Program-made: the position numbers and the translations under genes | Notes under the pieces: model-generated | Told to the model about the DNA's origin: nothing | The model's database searches: none | What the model saw: the letters and a program-made list of their open reading frames with translations, nothing else | Shown here: one piece after another, positions 1 through 4,878 of the stretch | Layout: the number at the start of each line of letters is the position of its first letter | Numbering within the stretch: the stretch's first letter is position 1 | Origin: Hyphomicrobiales bacterium | Lineage (GTDB): Bacteria > Pseudomonadota > Alphaproteobacteria > Rhizobiales > Devosiaceae | Length of the DNA stretch: 6,984 nt | Direction of reading: 5' to 3' | Assembly: GCA_027082895.1 (NCBI GenBank) | Contig: JALWTJ010000195.1 | Span: forward strand, 1 to 6,984

Positions 1-336
1 CAGGTGATCGAGCCGCCGGCCCGCGCCCGGGTGTTTCTCTGCTCCGATTTCACCCCCAATGCCGGGCTGATCTACGACAATGGCCGCGCCATGAGCCTGC
101 AGCCCCACCCCGAATTCGAAGTGGCCTATTCCCGGGCCATCTGCGAGTTGCGCCGCAACAATCCCATGAGCGAGGATCAGGTGGATCGCGCCATTGCCAG
201 CCTTGAAGCGCCCCTGGACAATGACCGGGTGGGACGGGCCCTGGCGCGGTTCTTTGCCCATGCAGGGAAAGAAGCAGCAACCGGCACCAGCACAGGTGAT
301 GCTGGCACAAGCGCGCCCTGCACCAGCCAGTCCTGA
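1..336 (+). CDS. Class I glutamine amidotransferase, C-terminal part (5' partial)
   Basis: The frame is open from base 1 and ends in TGA at 334-336, so only the last 111 residues are visible. The key motif is LQPHPEF (about residues 33-39 of the visible part). His36 and Glu38 (bases 106-108 and 112-114) match the His and Glu of the Cys-His-Glu triad that releases ammonia from glutamine in class I (GATase1) domains. The nucleophilic Cys would lie upstream, outside the window. After the motif comes a helical tail (ICELRRNN, then DRAIASLEAPLDNDRVGRALARFF), as in stand-alone GMP-synthase-like amidotransferases of proteobacteria, where the ammonia acceptor is often unknown. The final 20 or so residues are Ala/Thr/Ser/Gly-rich and look disordered. 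The GTG at 4 is internal, not a start. The gene converges on engB with a 58-bp gap. The domain call is fairly sure; the specific substrate is unknown. Confidence 0.75.
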   Translation, partial: QVIEPPARARVFLCSDFTPNAGLIYDNGRAMSLQPHPEFEVAYSRAICELRRNNPMSEDQVDRAIASLEAPLDNDRVGRALARFFAHAGKEAATGTSTGDAGTSAPCTSQS

Positions 337-394
337 AAGTACTGGCCCCGAAAGTGCCGGCCTGCGCCGGGGGCCGCCCGAGCGGCAATCCGTA
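337..394. terminator. Two adjacent stem-loops between convergent genes, possible bidirectional terminator
   Basis: The 58-bp gap between the two convergent stop codons holds two GC-rich stem-loops in a row. One is CCGGC-CTGC-GCCGG at 357-370 and the other is GCCGC-CCGA-GCGGC at 373-386. Each has a perfect 5-bp stem and a 4-nt loop. Neither is followed by a clear T-run on either strand, so a classical intrinsic terminator is not shown. Their position suggests they help end both transcripts, perhaps with Rho. This is inference. Confidence 0.3.
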
Positions 395-1048
395 TCAGTT
401 CATGTCCCCGGCGGGCAGAAAGCGGGCAATTTCCGCCCGTAAGAGGTCGATACCTTCACCGGTTTCCGAGGAGGTCAGCCCGATGCCGGGAAAGGCCGCC
501 GCTCTTTTGGCGATCAGCTTTTCCGTTGCCGCGATGGTTGCATCAAGGGCACGCTGGCTCGGTTTGTCCACCTTGGTCAGAACGATCTTGTAGCTGACCG
601 CATTGGTATCCAGTTCGTTCATCACGCTGATATCGTTGGCTTTCGGCCCGTGCCGGCTGTCGATCAGAAGAAATACCCGCCGCAGGTTGGAACGCCCCTT
701 CAGATAGGCATGGATCAGCCGCGTCCAGGCCGCCACCGCCGGTTTGGGGGCCCGGGCAAAGCCGAATCCGGGCATGTCCACGATCCGCAACGGGGCCCGT
801 TCGGAATCAAACAGGTTCAATTCCTGTGTCCGCCCCGGGGTATTGGAGGTGCGCGCCAGGTTCCGCCGCCCCGTCAACCGGTTGATCAGGGATGATTTGC
901 CCACGTTGGAACGGCCGGCAAAGGCGATTTCAACCCTGTCGTCTGCGGGAAGGTCCGCCACGCGCACGCACCCCTTCACGAAATGGAACGGACGTGCAAA
1001 CAGCAGTCGCCCGGCTTCCAGTTCCTGCTGTGAAACCGTCTCGTTCAT
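395..1048 (-). CDS. engB: Ribosome biogenesis GTPase YihA/YsxC (EngB)
   Basis: This is a 217-residue TRAFAC-class GTPase, the usual EngB length; the family helps a late step of 50S subunit assembly in the cytoplasm. All G motifs are visible: G1/P-loop GRSNVGKS (45-52), the switch I segment TPGRT (70-74), G3 DMPG (91-94), G4 TKVD (158-161) and a G5-like TSSETGEG (192-199). The SNVGKSSLINRL and NTPGRTQ strings are typical of this family rather than of Era or Der. I chose the ATG at 1048 because GGAAGGAAA sits about 8 nt upstream (1055-1063) and the resulting N-terminus fits the family. An in-frame ATG at 1096 would add 16 residues and lacks such a site. It is the last gene of the rpmH operon, 96 bp after yidC. 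In many alphaproteobacteria argB follows; here the next gene is convergent instead. Confidence 0.95.
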   Translation of the reverse strand: MNETVSQQELEAGRLLFARPFHFVKGCVRVADLPADDRVEIAFAGRSNVGKSSLINRLTGRRNLARTSNTPGRTQELNLFDSERAPLRIVDMPGFGFARAPKPAVAAWTRLIHAYLKGRSNLRRVFLLIDSRHGPKANDISVMNELDTNAVSYKIVLTKVDKPSQRALDATIAATEKLIAKRAAAFPGIGLTSSETGEGIDLLRAEIARFLPAGDMN

Positions 1049-1054
1049 GCCGTA

Positions 1055-1063
1055 TTTCCTTCC
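1055..1063 (-). promoter_or_regulatory. Ribosome binding site of engB
   Basis: Read on the minus strand this is GGAAGGAAA. Its AAGGA core (1057-1061) ends 8 nt before the ATG at 1048. It decides between that start and the in-frame upstream ATG at 1096. Confidence 0.7.
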
Positions 1064-1096
1064 GGAACGCGTGGGGAGGTCAACAAGCCGGGGCAA

Positions 1097-1131
1097 GGGG
1101 GGGCGCTCCCGTGCCCGCAGGACAGCCCCCT
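1097..1131. other. Weak GC stem-loop between yidC and engB
   Basis: Within the 96-bp gap, GGGGGC (1099-1104) can pair with GCCCCC (1125-1130) around a 20-nt loop. There is no T-run. It could attenuate or process the message before engB, but it may equally be chance in GC-rich DNA. Confidence 0.2.
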
Positions 1132-1144
1132 CACACGATCCGCG

Positions 1145-2974
1145 TCAACGGGCCGGGGGATCGGCCTTCTTGCCGGATTTGCCGAACATGTTGGCCAGCA
1201 GGTTCACTTCCACCCCGTGCCGCCGCATGATGGTATATTGCTGCACGATCCCCAGGAAATTGTTCCAGGTCCAGTAGATCACCAGCCCGGCCGGGAAACG
1301 GCCCAGCATGAAGGTGAAGATGATCGGCATCAGCCCGAAGATCATGGCCTGTGTCGGATCGGTCGGGGGCGGATTGAGCTTCATCTGCGCCCACATGGCG
1401 ATGCCCATCAGCACCGGCCAAACGCCCAGATGCAGGAACCCGCCCACCACCGGCAACACGGTCGGGTCATAGGGAATGAGTCCGAACAGGTTGAAGATGT
1501 TGGTGGGATCGGGTGACGCCAGGTCCCGGATCCAGCCGAAGAAAGGCGCGTGACGCATTTCGATAGTCACGAACAGAACCTTGTACAGGGAGAAGAAAAC
1601 CGGGATCTGCAGCAGCATGGGCCAGCAACCCGCGATCGGGTTGATCTTTTCCTTCTGGAACAGTTCCATCTGCGCCTTCTGCATGGCTGCCCGGTCGTCC
1701 CCGTACTTTTCCTGCAACGCCTTGATCTGGGGCTGCACCTTGCGCATGGCGGCCATGGAGGCATAGGACTTGTTGGCCAGCGGGAAGAACAGGGCCTTCA
1801 CCATCACCGTCACGATCAGGATGGCGACCCCGAAATTGCCCGTGATCCCTTCGATGAAGCGCAACATGTAGAACATGGGCTTGGTGATGAAGTGGAACCA
1901 TCCCCAGTCGATGAGCAGTTCCAGCCGGTCGAACTTGTAGGTGGTTTCATAGGTGTTGATGATGGATTCAACCTTGGCTCCGGCGAACAGGTAACTGGTA
2001 TTCTTCGCGCTGGAGCCGGCACCTACCACCACCGGTTCCCGGTTGACATAGCTGGTCTTATAGATATCGGTCTGGGCCGGTTTCGTGTAGGAAAAGCGCG
2101 AGTTGATCGGCGTCTCGGGTGCCGGCATGATCGCGGTGGCCCAGTACTTGTCGGTAAAGCCCAGCCAGCCCCCATTCGATTCATAGTCCGACTGCAATTC
2201 CTCCTTCATGCCCTTGTAGCTCTTTTCCACCAGATTGGCATCGCCCAGCACGCCTAGCGGTCCTTCCTGCAGGATGAAGAATCCGGCAACCTTGGGCGTT
2301 TCATGGCGGGAAATCTGCGCGTAAGGGAACAGGGCCACATCACCGGTGGAACTGTTGGTTACTTCCTGGGTGATGGTGAACAGGTAGTTTTCGTCAACGG
2401 CAATGGTGCGGCGGAATTCCAGCCCCTCCCCGTTGTCCCAGGTCAGGGTGACGGGGTTTTCCTGCGTCAGCGTGTCATTGCCCGCGACCTGCCACACGGT
2501 CTGGCCCGTGGGCACCTTTGCCGTGCCCCCCGCCGCGGTAACCCAGCCCTGTTCGGCAAAGTAGCTCTTGGGAGCCCCCACCGGTTCCAGAAGGTGAATG
2601 ATCGGGCTGTCCGGGTCCACCGTCTCATGGTAGTTCTTCAACGCCAGATCGTCGATCCGCCCCCCGACCAGATTGATGGAGCCGGCCAGGGCAGGGGTGT
2701 CGATGCTTACCCGCGGCGTTCCGGCAATGGCGGCATCCCGGTCTGCAAATTCGGTACTTGCCACGTCCGGCGCGGCATTGGCACTGCCCGCCACCGGTGT
2801 TGCCACGTCGACGCCGCTGGCCCCGCCCTGCTGTTCGGCATTCTGCTGCGCTTCGATCTCGGCCTGCTTGGCCGCCCGGTCCAGTTGGGGTCCGACGACG
2901 AAATATTGCCATCCGGCCAGAACAATCAGGGAAAGCACCACGGCGGTGATCATGTTGCGGGTTTCAGATGTCAT
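1145..2974 (-). CDS. yidC: Membrane protein insertase YidC (Oxa1 family)
   Basis: This 609-residue inner-membrane insertase inserts and folds membrane proteins, alone or with SecYEG. The layout is that of Gram-negative YidC. TM1 lies at about 8-27, followed by an Ala/Gln-rich linker (31-85) and a large periplasmic beta domain (about 86-345). The conserved Oxa1 core follows: TM2 (379-400), a charged cytoplasmic helical hairpin (401-449), TM3 starting at GCWPMLLQIPVFFSLY (449-464), TM4 (about 508-530) and TM5/6 (about 543-580, with FPAGLVIYWTWNN at 560-572). A short basic tail, GKSGKK, ends the protein. The hydrophilic-groove residue that is Arg in E. coli (Arg366) is Lys393 here (bases 1796-1798), a conservative swap that I recall in other alphaproteobacteria. 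The start at 2974 gives a normal N-in TM1; no strong Shine-Dalgarno is visible. It begins 38 bp after rnpA, so translation may be coupled. yidD is not between them. Confidence 0.97.
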   Translation of the reverse strand: MTSETRNMITAVVLSLIVLAGWQYFVVGPQLDRAAKQAEIEAQQNAEQQGGASGVDVATPVAGSANAAPDVASTEFADRDAAIAGTPRVSIDTPALAGSINLVGGRIDDLALKNYHETVDPDSPIIHLLEPVGAPKSYFAEQGWVTAAGGTAKVPTGQTVWQVAGNDTLTQENPVTLTWDNGEGLEFRRTIAVDENYLFTITQEVTNSSTGDVALFPYAQISRHETPKVAGFFILQEGPLGVLGDANLVEKSYKGMKEELQSDYESNGGWLGFTDKYWATAIMPAPETPINSRFSYTKPAQTDIYKTSYVNREPVVVGAGSSAKNTSYLFAGAKVESIINTYETTYKFDRLELLIDWGWFHFITKPMFYMLRFIEGITGNFGVAILIVTVMVKALFFPLANKSYASMAAMRKVQPQIKALQEKYGDDRAAMQKAQMELFQKEKINPIAGCWPMLLQIPVFFSLYKVLFVTIEMRHAPFFGWIRDLASPDPTNIFNLFGLIPYDPTVLPVVGGFLHLGVWPVLMGIAMWAQMKLNPPPTDPTQAMIFGLMPIIFTFMLGRFPAGLVIYWTWNNFLGIVQQYTIMRRHGVEVNLLANMFGKSGKKADPPAR

Positions 2975-3012
2975 GTCCGGTTTCTTTGTTCTGTGGAGTT
3001 GAAATGGGGGCG

Positions 3013-3369
3013 TCAGGAATTCGGGCTGGCAGGTCGATCGGCTGGAGGAGGGCGCCTTTCCATGCGTTGCAGGGTGGACCCAAGCCGCTGGACCAGTTCG
3101 GCAAATGGTGCATTCAGAACCTCCCGCTTGCCGATCAGTACATAATCATGCCGGTCGGCAAAACATCCTTTGCATGCCATGACAGCTGCCCGGAGCCGTC
3201 GCTTGATACGATTGCGTTCCGCGGAATTGCCCATCCGTTTGGTCACCGTGAAGCCGACACCGAAATCTTCCTGCTCGACCCGCACCCTCTGCAAAACGAA
3301 AAACCGCCCGGAAATACGTTCTCCCCGGGCAGCATTCAGAAACTGAAATCGCTTTTTCAGTCGGCGCAT
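3013..3369 (-). CDS. rnpA: Ribonuclease P protein component
   Basis: This 118-residue basic protein is the protein subunit of RNase P, which binds the catalytic RNA and helps it cut 5' leaders from pre-tRNAs. The N-terminus MRRLKKRFQFL is typical of the family. The central FTVTKRMGNSAERNRIKRRLR (40-60) contains the signature RNR motif (52-54) and the basic helix that contacts the RNA. The later segment DYVLIGKREV (75-84) matches the family's buried strand. The Pro/Arg-rich tail (105-118) is variable. I place the start at the ATG at 3369 because homologues begin at this MRRLKKR. The Shine-Dalgarno there is weak (GGA). The reading frame stays open far upstream, through rpmH in another frame, to an ATG at 3549; that longer form looks non-homologous. 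It lies 73 bp after rpmH and 38 bp before yidC. Confidence 0.95.
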   Translation of the reverse strand: MRRLKKRFQFLNAARGERISGRFFVLQRVRVEQEDFGVGFTVTKRMGNSAERNRIKRRLRAAVMACKGCFADRHDYVLIGKREVLNAPFAELVQRLGSTLQRMERRPPPADRPASPNS

Positions 3370-3442
3370 GGCGATCCATGATGGCTGGCCGTTTCCGCCC
3401 TCGCATGCAAAAAGCCGGGTCACGAACGGCCGGCTGCCTGCA

Positions 3443-3577
3443 TCAGGCCGACAGGCGCTTGCGGCCGCGAGCGCGCCGTGCATTGATGATCTTGCGCCCG
3501 TTACGTGTTGCCATGCGGGCCCGAAAGCCGTGGCGTCGGGTGCGCACAAGGCGGCTTGGCTGAAATGTACGCTTCAT
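3443..3577 (-). CDS. rpmH: 50S ribosomal protein L34
   Basis: This small gene encodes 44 residues, the standard L34 length. It starts MKRTFQPSRLVRTRRHGF, continues RARMATRNGRKIINARRARG and ends RKRLSA before a TGA at 3443-3445. Nearly every position matches the family, including MKRTFQPS, RRHGFRARM and the RRARGRKRLSA end. L34 is a very basic, cysteine-free protein embedded in 23S rRNA of the large subunit. It is the first gene of the operon, 73 bp before rnpA, the almost universal rpmH-rnpA pairing. No strong Shine-Dalgarno lies just ahead of the ATG; the nearest purine-rich string, AGAGGAA, is over 20 nt upstream. The promoter at 3703-3731 and a leader of about 120 nt precede it. Confidence 0.98.
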   Translation of the reverse strand: MKRTFQPSRLVRTRRHGFRARMATRNGRKIINARRARGRKRLSA

Positions 3578-3611
3578 GAACCGATAACCGCAGGCAAACG
3601 CGGTTCCTCTA

Positions 3612-3655
3612 TGTCAATTTGTTGAAACAGAACTGTCAATTTGTTGAAACAGAAC
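3612..3655 (-). repeat. Perfect tandem duplication of a 22-bp unit in the rpmH leader
   Basis: Positions 3612-3633 and 3634-3655 are identical and directly adjacent. On the minus strand each unit begins GTTCTGTTTCAAC and ends AAATTGACA, so each ends in a perfect -35 consensus TTGACA (3634-3639 and 3612-3617). Each also contains the short dyad TCAA-CAAA-TTGA. The A/T-rich units stand out in GC-rich surroundings. No good -10 lies 16-18 bp after either TTGACA; the best at 17 bp is TGACAT (3611-3616). The repeat lies downstream of the main predicted promoter, so it would be transcribed into the leader. It could be a duplicated regulator site, a remnant promoter or replication slippage. Confidence 0.95.
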
Positions 3656-3702
3656 GCATCGCCGGACAGCAGGAAACCCCGCGCCCACGATGCCTGAGGG
3701 CC

Positions 3703-3731
3703 TCTATAAAAAGAACTGGGGGGCAAGTCAA
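3703..3731 (-). promoter_or_regulatory. Sigma-70-type promoter of the rpmH-rnpA-yidC-engB operon
   Basis: On the minus strand, TTGACT (3726-3731; five of six consensus bases) is followed by a 17-nt spacer and TATAGA (3703-3708; five of six). Predicted transcription starts near 3696, leaving a leader of about 120 nt before rpmH. It is the best promoter match I found in the window, and its position ahead of a highly expressed ribosomal gene supports it. Confidence 0.75.
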
Positions 3732-3750
3732 CAGACCCCCGGAGCCATTC

Positions 3751-3768
3751 GCCTTCACATCCGAAGGC
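3751..3768. promoter_or_regulatory. Operator-like inverted repeat upstream of the rpmH promoter
   Basis: GCCTTC-N6-GAAGGC is a perfect 6-bp inverted repeat with an ACATCC centre. It lies about 20 bp upstream of the -35 of the rpmH promoter, where an activator could bind, and in the shared region ahead of the divergent gene. It could be chance. Confidence 0.25.
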
Positions 3769-3979
3769 CGGCATGTCCATCCCTTTCCCTGCCATCACAC
3801 TTCCTCACACATGGGTGAAGCCCCGCGCGCCGGGGCAATAAAATGTGTATGCAAAGGCTTCCGATCGGTGCAAGGAATGGTTTGAGGCAGAAAATCTGTC
3901 TTGTTTTCCGGGACGGTGCATGACGAACAGGCGCGTTTCCGGACGGGAAGCGGCCACAGCACGGAGAAGAACGAAGTCC

Positions 3980-4756
3980 ATGTCCGAACTGCAAGATGCC
4001 CCTTTGGCCTCCAGGCACCCTCTGCTGAAGCGCTGGCTGCCCCTGCTGCTTCTCGTATCCGCCTTCGCACTTTTTTTTGCCCTTGGCCTGCACGAACGAC
4101 TGACTCTGGATGAACTTGCCCTGCGCTACGGAGAACTCGACCGGTTCCTGCAGGACAATTACCCTGCTGCCGTGCTGATATCCATTGCCGCCTATATTCT
4201 GGTCACGGCGGCATCCCTGCCCGTGGCCACTCTCCTGTCCGTCGCGATCGGTCTGCTGTTCGGCTGGGCGGCGGGGGCGGCCATCATCGTTGTTGGTGCC
4301 ACCCTTGGCGCTGCGGTCATCTTTCTTGTGGCCCGGTCCCTGTTCCATGATTTCTTTGCCCGCAAGGCCGGAAGGTTCCTGCAGACCATGGCCGAGGGTT
4401 TTCGCAAGGATGCGGTCAGCTACATGCTGTTCCTGCGCCTTGCCGCCGTGTTTCCCTTTTCCGTGGTCAACGTGGTTCCCGCCATCCTGGGCGTCCGGTT
4501 CTCCACCTATTTCTGGACGACGGCCATCGGCATCATTCCGGGCACCATTGCCTACGCCTTTGCCGGGGAAGGGTTGCGCTCCATCATTCATGAACGGGCC
4601 AGCGCCTGCGCCCGCAACGTGCCCCCGTGCGGCACCCCGTTCGGCGCTGCGGACATTGTGACCCCGCAGATGCTGATTGCCTTTGTCCTTCTGGCCCTGG
4701 TGTCCCTGCTGCCGGTCATTCTCAGGCGGCTGCGCAGGCGCCGGAGCACGTCGTGA
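3980..4756 (+). CDS. TVP38/TMEM64 family (VTT/DedA-like) inner-membrane protein
   Basis: This is a 258-residue multi-pass membrane protein. TM1 is at about 19-37, followed by an amphipathic stretch (38-60) and a TM at about 62-80. The VTT core then has the glycine-rich GLLFGWAAGAAIIVVGATLGAAV (91-113) and FLRLAAVFPFSVVNVVPAILGV (151-172), with FSTYFWTTAIGIIPGTIAYAFAGEGL (174-199). These F.R..P..P...N and G...G signatures define the family, whose members are linked to lipid or ion movement across membranes; the substrate here is unknown. A last TM (230-248) ends in a basic cytoplasmic tail RRLRRRR. The loop at 205-229, probably periplasmic, carries Cys210 and Cys217. I chose the ATG at 3980, which gives a short polar N-terminus before TM1; a GGAG is 13 nt upstream. 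In-frame ATGs at 3845 and 3920 would add Arg-rich, unfamily-like sequence. It is 122 bp before the oxidoreductase. Confidence 0.85.
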   Translation: MSELQDAPLASRHPLLKRWLPLLLLVSAFALFFALGLHERLTLDELALRYGELDRFLQDNYPAAVLISIAAYILVTAASLPVATLLSVAIGLLFGWAAGAAIIVVGATLGAAVIFLVARSLFHDFFARKAGRFLQTMAEGFRKDAVSYMLFLRLAAVFPFSVVNVVPAILGVRFSTYFWTTAIGIIPGTIAYAFAGEGLRSIIHERASACARNVPPCGTPFGAADIVTPQMLIAFVLLALVSLLPVILRRLRRRRSTS

Positions 4757-4878
4757 AACACACGAAGTGGTTTTCGAACAAGATGCCGTGCATGTTCCAG
4801 CGTGGTATTGGCGCACGGGTTGGCGTTCACGCACAGATTGTGCATGTTGATTGACATTTGGGGTTCAGGGGAAAAGCA
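4757..4878 (+). promoter_or_regulatory. Gap before the oxidoreductase with palindrome and direct repeat
   Basis: The 122-bp gap contains the perfect palindrome GCACA-GAT-TGTGC at 4831-4843. It also contains the 9-bp direct repeat GTGCATGTT at 4788-4796 and 4840-4848, spaced 52 bp (close to five helical turns). A weak promoter is possible: TTGGCG (4820-4825), a 17-nt spacer and CATGTT (4843-4848). The palindrome would then lie between -35 and -10, a classic repressor position. These are visible patterns; the regulatory role is inference. Confidence 0.3.
4867..4872 (+). promoter_or_regulatory. Ribosome binding site of the oxidoreductase
   Basis: AGGGGA ends 6 nt before the ATG at 4879. It favours that start over the in-frame TTG at 4858, which has no such site. 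Confidence 0.7.

Larger units (their letters stand above)
3578..3979. other. Divergent intergenic region between rpmH and the VTT protein gene
   Basis: This region of about 400 bp has no convincing gene. On the minus strand it holds the rpmH promoter (3703-3731) and its leader with the 22-bp tandem repeat (3612-3655). A possible long-range leader stem pairs GCATCG (3656-3661) with CGATGC (3688-3693). Upstream of the promoter is an operator-like inverted repeat (3751-3768). On the plus strand a TAAAAT hexamer at 3839-3844 could be a -10 for the downstream gene, but no good -35 sits at the right distance. A 6-bp GC stem-loop (3820-3836) lies just ahead of it. The rest, about 3845-3979, shows nothing I recognise. 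Confidence 0.6.

Noticed and set aside
2303..3145. A 280-codon plus-strand open frame opposite yidC and part of rnpA
   Set aside because: It overlaps two well-supported genes and shows no domain-like sequence.
3612..3655. The two 22-bp units as a minimal CRISPR array
   Set aside because: The copies abut with no spacer, there are only two, and no cas genes are present.
3820..3836. Stem-loop GCCCCG-cgcgc-CGGGGC as an intrinsic terminator
   Set aside because: On neither strand is it followed by a T-run, and no gene ends next to it. It is a GC hairpin of unknown meaning.
3845..3979. Longer N-terminus of the VTT protein from 3845 or 3920
   Set aside because: The extra residues are Arg/Ala-rich and unlike the family. 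The 3980 start gives the expected short N-terminus before TM1.
3755..4834. A 359-codon minus-strand open frame opposite the VTT gene
   Set aside because: Its translation is low-complexity (Gly/Gln/Arg/His-rich) without family features, while the plus strand encodes a convincing membrane protein.
4851..4856. Perfect TTGACA as the -35 of an oxidoreductase promoter
   Set aside because: A -10 at normal spacing would fall at 4874-4879, overlapping the start codon, and reads AAGCAA. The position is not workable for this gene.
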